Shown: positions 22,921-38,017, counted from the first letter of the stretch. The stretch: DNA of 64,000 nucleotides from Solirubrobacter ginsenosidimutans (GCF_027587205.1 NZ_JAPDOD010000024.1:62001-126000), one strand, 5' to 3'. Notes: generated from the sequence alone by a model not told the origin. Numbers and translations: made by a program.

Positions 22921-25792
22921 GTTTCGGGGCGTGGAAGCCCTCGAGGAGCGGGATGGCGAGATCGCGGCCGTGGAGCGGGTGCTCGGCGGCGGGGGTGGGC
23001 TGCTGATCGAAGGGCCGCCGGGGATCGGGAAGACGCGGTTGCTCGGCGTGGCGCGGTCGGTGGCCGGCGGGCGGCTCGTGTTGAGCGCGCGGGGGTCGGA
23101 GCTGGAGCGCGACTTCCCGTTCGCGGTGGTGCGGCAGTTGCTCGAGCCGGTGGTGCGGGATGAGCAGTTCGCGGGTGCGGCGGCGCTCGCGCAGCCGGTG
23201 CTGCGGGGCGTGGGCGGCGAGCAGGACGCCGGCTCGGCGCTGCATGGGCTCTATTGGCTGACGGCGAACCTCGCGGCGGAGCAGCCGTTGCTGGTGCTGG
23301 TCGACGACATCCACTGGGCCGACCTCGCGTCGTTGCGCTGGCTCGCGTACCTCGCGCAGCGGCTCGACGGGCTCGCGGTGAGCCTCGTCGCCGCCGCGCG
23401 TCCGGCAGAGGCGGGCGAGGGGCAGCCGGTGCTCGACAACCTCGCCCACAACCCCTCCGTCGAGGTCCTCGAGCCGCGCGGGCTGAGCGCGGAGGCGGTC
23501 CGGCGGGCGATCGCGAGCGCGCTCGGCGACCCCGACCCGGCGTTCACCACCGCCTGCGCGCGCGTCACGGGCGGCAACCCGTTCCTGCTCGGCGAGCTTT
23601 TGCGGGAGCTCACGACGGTCGCGCCCTCCGCGGCCAACGCGCCGCTCGTCGAGCGCCAGACCTCGCGCACCGTGAGCCGCTCGGCGCTCGCTCGCCTGCG
23701 CCGCCTGCCCGCGTCGGCGACCGCCCTCGCCCGCGCCGTCGTGATCCTCGGCGACGGCGCCGAGCCCGCGCTCGCCGCCGCGCTGGCGGAGATCGACGCG
23801 GAGACCGCGAGTCACGCCGCCGATGCGCTGGAGGAGGCGGCGATCGTGACCTCGCGCGGAGAGGGAGGGCGGCGGCTGTCGTTCGTGCATCCACTCGTCC
23901 GCGAGTCCGTCTACGCGGAGCTCTCGGCCGGGGAGCGGGCGCGCGGGCACGCGCGTGCGGCTGAGCTGCTCACAGCGGCCGGGGCGGACGCCGAGCGCGT
24001 GGCCATCCATCGCCACGAGGGTGACCCCGCGGGCGATCCCGAGGCCGTGCGGGTCCTGCGCGAAGCGGCGGCCAGCGCGCGGCGGCGCGGCGCGACCGAG
24101 GTCGCCCTGAGCCACCTGCGCCGGGCGCTGCTCGAGCCGCCCACGCCCACCGACGAGGTGCAGGTCCTGCGTGAGCTCGGGGCGGTCGAGCTGCAGTCGG
24201 CGCAATACGACGCGGCCGCGGAGCACCTCGCCCCCGCGGCCGCGACCGACCCGCTGGTCGCCGCCGAGCTGGGTGCCGCGCTCCAGCTCGCCGACCGTCC
24301 GGAAGAGGCGGTGACCGCGCTCTCCCACGCCATCGACGGCCTCACCGACGAGCAGGAGGAGCTCGGGCTGCTGCTCCAGGCCACCCGCGGCGCCGCCTCG
24401 CAGGGCAACCGCGCCGCCGCGGCGCTCGCCCGCCGGCACGGCTTTCGTTTCGGGGCGCCCGTCGACGCGCCCCAGACCCCGGGGCAGCGGCTGTTCGTGG
24501 CCGGGCTCGCCTACCGCGAAGCGATGAGCGGCAGTGCCGAGAAGGGGCGCGAGCTCGCACTGCGCACGCTCGACCTGCTCGACGATCCCGGCCCGAGCGT
24601 CCCTGCCGTCTACGTCACGCCGCTCGCGCTCATGTTCAGCGGCGCGCTCGTCGAGGCCACCCGCGAGTTCACCCGCCTCCTCGACTGGGCGAGACAACAC
24701 GGCTCGTTCCTGTCGTTCGTCCAGGGCTCGCATCTGCGGGCGGGCGCGTGGTGGCGGCGCGGGAACCTCGCCGAGGCCGAGGCCGACGCCGAGAACTCGT
24801 CGGGGCACGCGAGCTTCATGCTGCGCCCCGGCGCGCTCGTGCAGGTCGAGATCCGCCTCATCCAGGAGGACGTCGAGGCGGCCGAACGCCTCTGGCACGA
24901 CCTCGGACTCGAGCAGGATCCGATGGCCGGGCGAGCGTCCGTCGGCACCCGTCTGGTCCGCGCGCGACTGCGAGCCGCGACTGGTCGCCACGAGGAAGCG
25001 CTGCGCGAGCTCGAGGCGAGCCGCGAGATGGAGGACGTGTGGGGCATCCGCACGCCCGCCCACTCGACCTGGCGCTCCGACGCCGTCCGCCTGCTCACGA
25101 CCCTGGACCGGCTCGAGGAGGCGCAGGCGCTGGCGCACGAGGACGTCGAGCGCGCCCGCCGGTTCGGCGACCCGCGCCCGCTGGGCATCGCGCTGCGGGC
25201 CGCGGGGTTGGCCGCCGTGAAAGCGGGACGCGCGAGTGGGAGCGGGGCGAGCGCAGGCGCCGGTCCTGGCGCGCGCGGTGGTGCCGGGGCCGCGAGCGCG
25301 GGCGCCGGTCCTGGCGCGCGTGGTCGCGCCGACGGCGCCGCGAGCGCGGGCGGCGGCCCGGGCATCGACCTGCTCGCCGAGTCCGTCGCGACGCTTCGCC
25401 CCTCACCCGCCCGCCTCGAGCTGGCGCTCTCGCTGCTGGAGCTCGGCGCCGCCCACCGCCGCGCCGGCCGCCGCACCGAAGCGCGTGACCCGCTGAAGGA
25501 GGCGGTCGACGTCGCCGCCGAATGCGGCGCCACCGCGGTCGCCGCCAAGGCTCACGACGAGCTCGTCGCCGCCGGGGCGCGCCCGCGTCGCGATCCGATC
25601 GAGAGTCGCAGCCGGCTGACCGCGAGCGAGGCGCGCGTGGCCAAGATGGCGGCCGAGGGGATGACCAACCGCGAGATCGCGCAGGCGCTGTTCCTGACCG
25701 AGAAGACGATCGAGGTCCACCTCACGAACACGTACCGCAAGCTCGACATCCGCTCGCGGTCGCAGCTTCCCCGGGTGCTCGCTCAGGGGTAA
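22919..25792 (+). CDS. Large LuxR-family ATPase regulator (MalT/LAL-like)
   Basis: A 957-aa STAND-type regulator. The N-terminal ATPase has a P-loop LIEGPPGIGKTRLL (about 29-42) and Walker B LLVLVDDIHWAD (124-135). A long helical, TPR-like sensor region follows, and a C-terminal LuxR helix-turn-helix (LTASEARVAKMAAEGMTNRE, then EKTIEVHLTNTYRKL). Near residues 770-820 an Ala/Gly-rich linker is built from near-identical DNA repeats (25244-25360). Start ATG 22919 lies in a palindrome; GTG 22931 is possible. The inducer and targets are unknown; the divergent VOC gene is a candidate target. Confidence 0.92.
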   Translation: MFRGVEALEERDGEIAAVERVLGGGGGLLIEGPPGIGKTRLLGVARSVAGGRLVLSARGSELERDFPFAVVRQLLEPVVRDEQFAGAAALAQPVLRGVGGEQDAGSALHGLYWLTANLAAEQPLLVLVDDIHWADLASLRWLAYLAQRLDGLAVSLVAAARPAEAGEGQPVLDNLAHNPSVEVLEPRGLSAEAVRRAIASALGDPDPAFTTACARVTGGNPFLLGELLRELTTVAPSAANAPLVERQTSRTVSRSALARLRRLPASATALARAVVILGDGAEPALAAALAEIDAETASHAADALEEAAIVTSRGEGGRRLSFVHPLVRESVYAELSAGERARGHARAAELLTAAGADAERVAIHRHEGDPAGDPEAVRVLREAAASARRRGATEVALSHLRRALLEPPTPTDEVQVLRELGAVELQSAQYDAAAEHLAPAAATDPLVAAELGAALQLADRPEEAVTALSHAIDGLTDEQEELGLLLQATRGAASQGNRAAAALARRHGFRFGAPVDAPQTPGQRLFVAGLAYREAMSGSAEKGRELALRTLDLLDDPGPSVPAVYVTPLALMFSGALVEATREFTRLLDWARQHGSFLSFVQGSHLRAGAWWRRGNLAEAEADAENSSGHASFMLRPGALVQVEIRLIQEDVEAAERLWHDLGLEQDPMAGRASVGTRLVRARLRAATGRHEEALRELEASREMEDVWGIRTPAHSTWRSDAVRLLTTLDRLEEAQALAHEDVERARRFGDPRPLGIALRAAGLAAVKAGRASGSGASAGAGPGARGGAGAASAGAGPGARGRADGAASAGGGPGIDLLAESVATLRPSPARLELALSLLELGAAHRRAGRRTEARDPLKEAVDVAAECGATAVAAKAHDELVAAGARPRRDPIESRSRLTASEARVAKMAAEGMTNREIAQALFLTEKTIEVHLTNTYRKLDIRSRSQLPRVLAQG
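25244..25362 (+). repeat. In-frame tandem repeats encoding an Ala/Gly/Pro linker
   Basis: Two nearly identical units (core GGCGCCGGTCCTGGCGCGCG) and a degenerate third unit encode GAGPGARG-type repeats in the sensor region of the LuxR regulator. The reading frame is kept. It looks like a recent slippage expansion in a flexible linker. Confidence 0.6.
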
Positions 25793-25848
25793 AGCCTCGG
25801 GGGTGTCCCCGAGGTCGGCGCGCGGGCGAACCGGGAGCCTGCAGCGCC

Positions 25849-26313
25849 ATGAAGATCACGCGATTCCTCCCCATCCCGCTCGTCGCCCTCGGCCTCGTCG
25901 CCGCCAACGCGTCCGCCCACGACCATGGCCACGGCTTCCAGCTCACCGGCAAGGTCATCGCGCCGCCGGCGCAGATCGACCTCGGCGCGCCCGGCCTGAG
26001 CGCCGGCGACCAGCAGATCATCTCGATGGACGTCTTCGCCGGCCCCAAGAAGGTCGGCGAGAGCCACGTCGTCTGCACGATCGTGCGCGCCGATCCCGCG
26101 ACGAAGGCGTCGATCACGCAGTGCGACAACGTCACGTCCCTGCCGGGCGGGCAGATCGTCGCCAGCGGCCTCGTCACCTCCGCACAGGAGGAGACCTCGC
26201 CGTTCATCCAGGCGATCACCGGCGGGACCGGCGCGTACCGCAACGCCCACGGCCAGCTGACCGTCTCCGAGGCCGGGCCGCAGCCCGCGACGCTGACGTT
26301 CGAGATCTCCTAG
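25849..26313 (+). CDS. Secreted allene-oxide-cyclase/dirigent-like barrel protein
   Basis: A 154-aa protein with a signal peptide (cut near ASA, residue 24) and a His-rich start of the mature chain (HDHGHG). The beta-barrel signature AITGGTGAYRNAHGQLTVSE, with two cysteines earlier, resembles allene oxide cyclase-like/dirigent-fold proteins, which are common as secreted proteins in actinobacteria; enzymatic activity is not implied. GGGAG lies 11 nt before ATG 25849. Its TAG shares the palindrome CTAG with the stop of the convergent gene. Confidence 0.7.
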   Translation: MKITRFLPIPLVALGLVAANASAHDHGHGFQLTGKVIAPPAQIDLGAPGLSAGDQQIISMDVFAGPKKVGESHVVCTIVRADPATKASITQCDNVTSLPGGQIVASGLVTSAQEETSPFIQAITGGTGAYRNAHGQLTVSEAGPQPATLTFEIS

Positions 26314-28811
26314 CGCGAAGCGACGAGCCGGAGCGTCGCAGTGCTCGTCACGGATCGGCCGTCATGACGCGTCGTCATGACGGCCTTCGCCACCAGTGAG
26401 CGCTTGCGCGACAGCAGGCCTTCGGCGTTGCGGGACAGGGTGAGCTTGATAGCGCTCACCGAGCCGGGCGAGACGGTCAGCGTCCTCGACGCGGCCTGAC
26501 GCCCGCTCACCTGCAGGCGCAACTGGACGCGCAGCGGCGTAGTGCAGTGCGAGCAGGTCATGCGCAGCACGACGGCTCCCCTGCGGGTGGCCCGGACCTT
26601 CGCCGGGCCCACCGCAAGCGTCACCGGCCGGGACACGGGCGTTGCCGTCGGTTGCGGCGTGGGCTCGGCGGACGCCAACGGCGTCGCGGTTGGGGCCGGA
26701 GCTTCCGTCGGTGACGGTGTGGCCGTCGGCGCCGCTGTTGCCGATGCAGTCGGTGTCGGCGATGCGGTCGGTGTCGATGTCGGCGATTCGGTGGGCGTCG
26801 CCGTGGGGGACTCGGTCGGCGTCGGCGTCGGGGACTCGGTCGGCGTCGGCGTCGGCGTCGGCGACTCGTACGTCGCGGTGTACTCGCCGCTCTCGGCGCT
26901 GAAGACGGCGTACTCGACGCCCTTCACGGTGCGTGTCGTCGTCGGAACCGCCACGCCCCCGCGCGCCAGCGCGAGCAACGGCCCGCGCGGCCCGGCCGTC
27001 GGCAGCATCGCTTCAAGACCGTCCGCGCCGGCGGCGCGCGAGAGGCTGAAGTGCAGCTGGCCCGCCGCATAGGTGATTGACCCGAAGGTGGAGCCGTTGC
27101 GGCCGTCGAGCCACTTGAGCATCTGCTTGGCGGCAATCACCGGCACGCCGTGCGCCGTCGCCGAAGCCACGATCGCGTTCGCACCCGCGTGGTTGGGCTG
27201 ATCGGTGTGCATGTTCGCCGTGAACACGCCGTAGTAGCCCTTGGGTCCGAGGGCATTGTCGAGCAGCGTGTCGATGTGCGTCGGGATCGTCATGTTCGAT
27301 TCGTCCGTGATCTGCGTCGCCGCCTGATAGACGTCGATCAGCGTGCCGTCCGTATCCGCGAAGCGCATCGGAAAGCCCGAGCCGGTGAACATCCCCGGTC
27401 GATCGCGGACCCAGGTGCCGGGCCAGTAGTAGTAGTTCGTGTCGAGGCGGATGCCCTGCGCACGCTCGACCTTCGGCTGCGACGCCCAGTCGCTCCACGC
27501 GATGCAATGCGTGCGGTTCGTCGTCGGCGCCGCAAGGCTCGGCCACGCCGCCTTCAAGAGCGGGAGCTGTGTCGTCCAATTCGCGGCGAGCGTTGCCGCG
27601 GTGAAGTCGGCGCAGCCCGTGTTGACGTGGAGTCCGATCTCGAAGCCCTGATCCTGGAACGCCGCCACTTGGGCGTCGGTCAGCGGCGTCCCGGGGAAGA
27701 CATACGACGTCATCCGCAGACAGGTCCAGGCGTCGACGGAGCACCCCGCCGGACTGTCGGTTGCCAGCCGCTGAAAGCGCGCGACGGTCCCGCCGACCCC
27801 GTGGTCGTCGCCGGTCATGATCACCGCGGCCTTCAGGCCTCTCGGCAGATACCAGAAGCGCGGCATCGGAACGCGGTCGGCGCTCATCTGCGTGATCAGG
27901 TTCGCCAGCAGCCGCTGCTGCTCGTCTGCCTGCGGGATCTGGACCTTGTTCAGGTCGACCCAGTCCGGCTGCACGTCGCCGGGCTTGGCGCCGAAGAACA
28001 GATCGTCCGAACGTCTGAGAGAGTCCTGACCGAAGTCGCGTTCCTGCCCCGCCCAGGCGGGATTGCCCTGCCGCGTGTATACGACCGAGCGGGCGAGGTC
28101 GAACGCGAACGCTGCGGCCTGCCCGCCCGCGGTACCGATGGCGCGTTGCGTCACCGCTGGGGCGTCCGGATCTGCCGTCGCGGAATCTGACCAGCGCGCG
28201 ATCGGCGTCGCGCTCGTGAGCGACCAGCGGTCGGCGGGCCCGTGGAACTGCATCGAGGCGCCGGTCAGCCCGGACCCGGCGGGTGAACCGGTGTCGATCG
28301 TCAGATAACCGTTCGGCAGCTGCCCTGAGATCGTCCCCAAGCCGAGAAGATCGGCGAGGCGAGCGTCGGGTCGCATCGCGATCAGGTTGCCGCCGGCGTC
28401 GACCCAGCTCGTGAGTGTGGCGACCAGCGCATCGGTCGATGTCGTTCGTGCCAACAACACCACCGATCGGCCCGCCAGGCTCTCCGTGGTAAGTGCGTTG
28501 ACATCCTCGACGTCGAACGCGTTGAGGCCCTCCGCCCGCAGGATCTCCGTGTAGTAGCGACCGAACGGATCGGCGGGGTCGACGACCACGAGCACCGGCT
28601 GCGGATTCACGGACGCCGCACGGGCGGCACCGTGCGCGCCGGCCAACGCCGTCGCGGCCAGGACGACGGCGACCAGCGTCCCGGCGAGCAGGCGGAGGCT
28701 CCGGCGGTCATATCTGGGGCGGTGCAGCTGCAAACGCGGGCTCGTGCCAACCCTACGTCCTCGGTGGAGCGGGGTGGGCTGTCTAAACCGCCTGTATGCG
28801 ATAACGTACAC
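26310..28811 (-). CDS. Exported polysaccharide-deacetylase-like protein with Pro/Thr-rich linker
   Basis: Up to 833 aa. A hydrophobic export segment lies at about 40-66 (LLAGTLVAVVLAATALAGAH). Next comes a GATase-like region (VVLLARTTSTDAL), then a NodB-like barrel with AAVIMTGDDHG (metal Asp-Asp) and EIGLHVNTGC, and a long (PTPT/ESP)n linker (about 655-745). A C-terminal beta domain contains CSHC. The substrate is unknown; an envelope or extracellular glycan is likely. The N-terminus is uncertain: ATG 28811 would overlap the promoter of the divergent methyltransferase, and a TTG near 28733 is an alternative. Its stop shares CTAG with the convergent gene. Confidence 0.75.
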   Translation of the reverse strand: MYVIAYRRFRQPTPLHRGRRVGTSPRLQLHRPRYDRRSLRLLAGTLVAVVLAATALAGAHGAARAASVNPQPVLVVVDPADPFGRYYTEILRAEGLNAFDVEDVNALTTESLAGRSVVLLARTTSTDALVATLTSWVDAGGNLIAMRPDARLADLLGLGTISGQLPNGYLTIDTGSPAGSGLTGASMQFHGPADRWSLTSATPIARWSDSATADPDAPAVTQRAIGTAGGQAAAFAFDLARSVVYTRQGNPAWAGQERDFGQDSLRRSDDLFFGAKPGDVQPDWVDLNKVQIPQADEQQRLLANLITQMSADRVPMPRFWYLPRGLKAAVIMTGDDHGVGGTVARFQRLATDSPAGCSVDAWTCLRMTSYVFPGTPLTDAQVAAFQDQGFEIGLHVNTGCADFTAATLAANWTTQLPLLKAAWPSLAAPTTNRTHCIAWSDWASQPKVERAQGIRLDTNYYYWPGTWVRDRPGMFTGSGFPMRFADTDGTLIDVYQAATQITDESNMTIPTHIDTLLDNALGPKGYYGVFTANMHTDQPNHAGANAIVASATAHGVPVIAAKQMLKWLDGRNGSTFGSITYAAGQLHFSLSRAAGADGLEAMLPTAGPRGPLLALARGGVAVPTTTRTVKGVEYAVFSAESGEYTATYESPTPTPTPTESPTPTPTESPTATPTESPTSTPTASPTPTASATAAPTATPSPTEAPAPTATPLASAEPTPQPTATPVSRPVTLAVGPAKVRATRRGAVVLRMTCSHCTTPLRVQLRLQVSGRQAASRTLTVSPGSVSAIKLTLSRNAEGLLSRKRSLVAKAVMTTRHDGRSVTSTATLRLVASR

Positions 28812-28815
28812 GCGT

Positions 28816-29535
28816 ATGCCGCCTCGTGATTGGGATGCCAGCTCCTACGACCGGATGTCCGACCCGCAGCTCGCCATGGCGCGCGACGTCATCGACCGCC
28901 TCGACCTCCGCGGCGACGAGCGCGTGCTCGACGCGGGCTGCGGCACCGGTCGCGTGACCGAGGTGCTGGCGCAGCGGGTGCCGGACGGCAAGGTGATCGC
29001 GGTCGACGGAAGCCAGAAGATGGTCGACGAGACACGCAAGCGCGGGATCACCGCGTTCACCGCCGACCTCGCCGAGCTGACCCTCGACGAGCCGGTCGAC
29101 GCGATCCTCTCGACCGCGACGTTTCATTGGATCCCCTATCACGAGCGGCTCTTCGCCCGCCTGCACGCCGCCCTGGAGCCCGGCGGTCGCCTCGCCGCCC
29201 AGTGCGGCGGGGCCGGCAACGTCGGCAACGTCCAAGCGGCGATCGACGCCGTCGATCATCCAGCGCTGCGGGGGTGGGACGGGCCGTGGAACTTCGCCAC
29301 GCCCGCCCAGACCACCGAGCGCCTACAACGGGCCGGCTTCAGCGACGTCTGGGCGTGGCTGCAGCCCTGGCTGGTCGAGCCGGAGGACCCGAAGCAGTAC
29401 TTCACGACGGTGATCCTCGGCTCACACCTCGAGCGACTGCCCGAGGAGGACCGCGAGCCGTTCGTCGATGCGGTGCTCGCGCACGGGACGCACGCGAACT
29501 ATGTGCGCTTGAACATCCTCGCGCGCCGCCGCTAG
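28816..29535 (+). CDS. SAM-dependent methyltransferase (trans-aconitate methyltransferase-like)
   Basis: A 239-aa class I methyltransferase: SYDRMSDPQLAMARDVIDRL, the SAM motif VLDAGCGTGRVTEVL (about 37-51), an acidic motif VIAVDGSQKMVDE, and motif IV ILSTATFHWIPYHERLF, whose tryptophan/histidine pattern is typical of Tam-like enzymes. The small-molecule substrate is not known. ATG 28816 follows a GATAAC -10-like hexamer, with no Shine-Dalgarno. It is divergent from the deacetylase-like gene. Confidence 0.88.
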   Translation: MPPRDWDASSYDRMSDPQLAMARDVIDRLDLRGDERVLDAGCGTGRVTEVLAQRVPDGKVIAVDGSQKMVDETRKRGITAFTADLAELTLDEPVDAILSTATFHWIPYHERLFARLHAALEPGGRLAAQCGGAGNVGNVQAAIDAVDHPALRGWDGPWNFATPAQTTERLQRAGFSDVWAWLQPWLVEPEDPKQYFTTVILGSHLERLPEEDREPFVDAVLAHGTHANYVRLNILARRR

Positions 29536-29652
29536 CTCCACCCATGCTGCTCAGGAGCCTTCGCCCGAGCGACTGCGCGACGCGATGTCAGATCGGCACT
29601 GACCAACCGGATCTTCACTCGCGCGCCGGCCCGGCCTGGATTGATGCCGGGC

Positions 29653-31146
29653 ATGAAGATGAGAATTCTCGGAGCGTTGCTCGCGATCAGCGCGCTGCAG
29701 GCCGCTCCGGCGAACGCCCAACAGACCCCGCCCGACGACCCGCGAGTGATCGCCGTCCGCCAGGCGATCGACCAGCTCGACGATCTCGCGCAACGCCCGC
29801 CGTGCAACCAGACGCCTGAGACGACCCGCTGGCTGAACGCCGGCACGCCGGATCAGGGCCTCGCCAACCCGCTGATCAGCGCTCACCGCGGCGCGATCAC
29901 GCTCGCCCCCGAGAACACGCTGCAGTCCTACGAGTACGCGTTCGCGTTCGGCGTCGACTTCGTCGAGGTCGACGTCCAGCAGACCAAGGACGGCAAGTTC
30001 GTCGCGCTGCACGACGACACGGTCGACCGCACGACCAACGGCACCGGCAGCATCACGAGCTTCACGTACGACGAGGTGCGCAAGCTCAACGCCGCCGACT
30101 ACGAGCCCTGGAAGGGCGGCCAGTACGACCCCGCGCAGGTCGCCTCGATCGAGGAGATCCTGCAGCTCGCCAAGCGCGGGGGCGGCGCGCTCGAGCTGGA
30201 CATCAAGGGCTCGGTGACCGAGGAGGGCAAGCTCGCTGAGCTCGTGCAGAGCTACGGCCTGGCCGAGGCGTCGATCTGGAACTCGTCGGACCCGCGGATC
30301 CTGATCGCCGCTCCCGGCGCGCGCATCATCTACAACCGCGACACCTGGGAACCGCCGTACCTGATGTACGAGATCGCCAAGGTCGCGCCGGTGTTCGGCT
30401 CGCGTCGTGACGAGTACACGCCCGAGTCGATCGTCGCGATCCACGACGGCTGCGGCGTCGCGATGCCGCACGCGTACGACTCGGGTCCCGAGCAGGAGGT
30501 CGCCGAGTTCCAGAAGGCGCGTGAGATGGGCGCCGACGGCGTCCAGACCAACCAGCCGGAGCTGATCGTCGCCGCCGCGGGCATCCCGGCGCCGTCCAAG
30601 CTCGTCGTCGACGTCGGCAACGTCTGCCTCGTCAACCGCGACAACGGCCTCGGGTTCGCGACCCGGCCGATCGCGATCGACGGGGCCGCGGTGCGCGTCG
30701 GCCGCGGCGGCTGCACCGCGCTGCCCGCCGGCGCCAAGCGCATCGTCTTCGCCGGTGACGGCGCGGTCCAGGCCTCGAACCTCACGCTCAGCGCGGTCGG
30801 CGGCACCGTGCCGGCCACGCTCGCGCTCAGCCTCGGCGCGCCGGCGAGCTTCGGCGCGTTCTCCCCCGGCGTCACCAAGGACTACTCCGCCTCCACCATC
30901 GCGAACGTGGTCAGCACCGCCGGCGACGCGGCGCTGACGTTCTCCGACCCAGGGCATCTGACGAACGGCACGTTCGCGCTCGCGCAGCCGCTCGTCGTCG
31001 AGCTGTCGAAGGCGACGTGGTCGGCGCCGGTCTCCAACGACCCGGTGACGATCGCCTTCAAGCAGCACGTCGACGCCACCGACGCCCTGCGCACCGGGAC
31101 CTACACGAAGACGTTGACGTTCACGCTGTCGACGACAGCGCCGTGA
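29653..31146 (+). CDS. Secreted glycerophosphodiester phosphodiesterase-like protein
   Basis: A 497-aa protein with a signal peptide (to ANA, about residue 22). The GDPD barrel has LISAHRGAITLAPENTLQSY (catalytic HRG and PEN), FVEVDVQQTKDGKFVALHDD, and GGGALELDIKG. The C-terminal ~160 residues form a beta-rich module (VRVGRGGCTALPAGAKRIVF) of unknown use. It would hydrolyse glycerophosphodiesters, teichoic-acid-like polymers or lysolipids outside the cell. Upstream in-frame TTG 29641 and ATG 29644 are alternative starts; 29653 gives the best signal peptide. Confidence 0.88.
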   Translation: MKMRILGALLAISALQAAPANAQQTPPDDPRVIAVRQAIDQLDDLAQRPPCNQTPETTRWLNAGTPDQGLANPLISAHRGAITLAPENTLQSYEYAFAFGVDFVEVDVQQTKDGKFVALHDDTVDRTTNGTGSITSFTYDEVRKLNAADYEPWKGGQYDPAQVASIEEILQLAKRGGGALELDIKGSVTEEGKLAELVQSYGLAEASIWNSSDPRILIAAPGARIIYNRDTWEPPYLMYEIAKVAPVFGSRRDEYTPESIVAIHDGCGVAMPHAYDSGPEQEVAEFQKAREMGADGVQTNQPELIVAAAGIPAPSKLVVDVGNVCLVNRDNGLGFATRPIAIDGAAVRVGRGGCTALPAGAKRIVFAGDGAVQASNLTLSAVGGTVPATLALSLGAPASFGAFSPGVTKDYSASTIANVVSTAGDAALTFSDPGHLTNGTFALAQPLVVELSKATWSAPVSNDPVTIAFKQHVDATDALRTGTYTKTLTFTLSTTAP

Positions 31147-31225
31147 GCACCTGCCCGACGGTCCAGCGCACTTCGATCCACGGCTGGCGCAACCGCTGGC
31201 GGGAGCGGTCGTAGCATCAAAGAGG

Positions 31226-34543
<3,318 letters not shown>

Positions 34544-34676
34544 AAGTCGAGTCAAAAGATCGCGGCTACCCGAGGCACGCCGCTACCATGCGCAACCGGG
34601 AAGAAGGGTCAATTTCCGTTTGTTCCGGGCCATTAGCCCCGGCCCTGTACGTCCACGTCCCCCTTCTGCGCTCTTA

Positions 34677-35879
34677 ATGATCAAGGCTGCTCGTATCGCT
34701 CTCAGCCTCGTCGCCGTCACTGGCGTCGGGGCAACTTTCGCCGCTTGTGGCGGCGTGCCCGGCAATTCTGTCGCGACAGTCGATGGGGAGGCCGTCTCCA
34801 AGACGGACTTCAGCCATTGGCTGGCCGTCGCGGCCAAGTCCTCGGGCCAGCCCAACGCTGCCGTGCCGGATCCTGAATCCGACTACGTCAAGTGCGTTGC
34901 GGCCAAGCGCAAGGCCACCCCGGCGCCCGCCAAGGGCCAGCCGAAGGTGACCGACGCGCAGCTCAAGACGCAGTGCAAGCAGGAGTACGACCAGCTCCGC
35001 AACCAGGTGCTCCAGCTCCTGATCTCCTTCAAGTGGATCCAGGGCGAAGCGGACACGATGAAGGTCGCGGTCACCGACGCCGAGGTCAAGAAGTCCTTCG
35101 ACACGCAGAAGAAGCAGAGCTTCCCGAAGGACGCGGACTACAAGAAGTTCCTGTCGACCTCCGGCCAGACCGAGGCCGACATCCTGCAGCGCGTCAAGCT
35201 CGACCTCCTGTCGAACAAGATCCGCGACAAGGTCGTCAAGGGCAAGGACACCGTTTCCGACGCCGCGATCGCGGACTTCTACAACAAGAACAAGGCCCGT
35301 TTCGCGCAGCCCGAGAAGCGTGACCTGCGGGTCGTGCTGACCAAGGACAAGGCGACGGCCGACAAGGCCCGCGCCGCGCTCGACAGTGGCGACTCGTGGG
35401 CGACGGTCGCGAAGAAGTACTCGATCGATGACACCTCCAAGGCGGCGGGCGGCAAGCTGCCCGCGCAGGCCAAGGGCACGCTGGACAAGGAGCTGGACAC
35501 CGCGGTGTTCTCGGCGTCCAAGAACGAGCTCGAGGGTCCGATCAAGACGCAGTACGGCTATTACGTCTTCACGGTGACGGCGATCACCGCGGCCAGCCAG
35601 CAGACGCTGGCCGAGGCCAAGGAGACGATCAAGCAGACGCTGCAGTCCCAGAACCAGCAGAAGGCGCTGGACACCTTCGTGAAGGACTTCACGAAGCGCT
35701 GGAAGGACAAGACGGAGTGCTCGAAGGGCTACACGACGTCTGACTGCAAGAACGGCCCGAAGGCCACGCCGACCCCCACGGCCCCGGCCACGGACCCGAC
35801 CCAGCAGGTCCCGACCGACCCGAGCCAGCAGGCGCCGACCCAGGAAGCGCCGGCCGCCACGGCCACCCCCAGCAAGTAA
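34677..35879 (+). CDS. PrsA/SurA-like peptidyl-prolyl isomerase lipoprotein
   Basis: A 400-aa foldase. A lipoprotein signal peptide ends in a lipobox-like FAAC (Cys24). A SurA_N-like chaperone region (VATVDGEAVSKTDFSHWL) and a parvulin domain (about 215-310, RDLRVVLTKDKATADKARAA ... GPIKTQYGYYVFTV) follow. The C-terminal tail is Pro/Thr/Gln-rich and ends ATATPSK. It would assist folding of secreted proteins at the outer face of the membrane. ATG 34677 is chosen because it directly precedes the signal peptide. The gene ends at a strong terminator. Confidence 0.9.
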   Translation: MIKAARIALSLVAVTGVGATFAACGGVPGNSVATVDGEAVSKTDFSHWLAVAAKSSGQPNAAVPDPESDYVKCVAAKRKATPAPAKGQPKVTDAQLKTQCKQEYDQLRNQVLQLLISFKWIQGEADTMKVAVTDAEVKKSFDTQKKQSFPKDADYKKFLSTSGQTEADILQRVKLDLLSNKIRDKVVKGKDTVSDAAIADFYNKNKARFAQPEKRDLRVVLTKDKATADKARAALDSGDSWATVAKKYSIDDTSKAAGGKLPAQAKGTLDKELDTAVFSASKNELEGPIKTQYGYYVFTVTAITAASQQTLAEAKETIKQTLQSQNQQKALDTFVKDFTKRWKDKTECSKGYTTSDCKNGPKATPTPTAPATDPTQQVPTDPSQQAPTQEAPAATATPSK

Positions 35880-35899
35880 CCCGCTCGACCTGACTTCCT

Positions 35900-35927
35900 C
35901 GAAGCGCCGCCTCCGGGCGGCGCTTCG
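35900..35927 (+). terminator. Hairpin terminator after the parvulin-like gene
   Basis: A perfect 12-bp stem, CGAAGCGCCGCC with GGCGGCGCTTCG, a TCCG loop, then TCGTTAAG. The T-run is poor but the stem is strong. It separates the foldase gene from mazG. Confidence 0.8.
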
Positions 35928-35948
35928 TCGTTAAGTAGCCTTCGGTTG

Positions 35949-38017
<2,069 letters not shown>

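Noticed and set aside
22835..25138. Long open frame on the minus strand opposite the LuxR regulator
   Set aside because: Arg/Gly-rich shadow with no domain, an artefact of GC-rich codon use on the real plus-strand gene.
26640..26880. Regular GGCGTCGGCGTCGG-type repeats as a possible CRISPR or tandem array
   Set aside because: They encode the Pro/Thr/Ser linker of the deacetylase-like protein; no spacers and no constant repeat.
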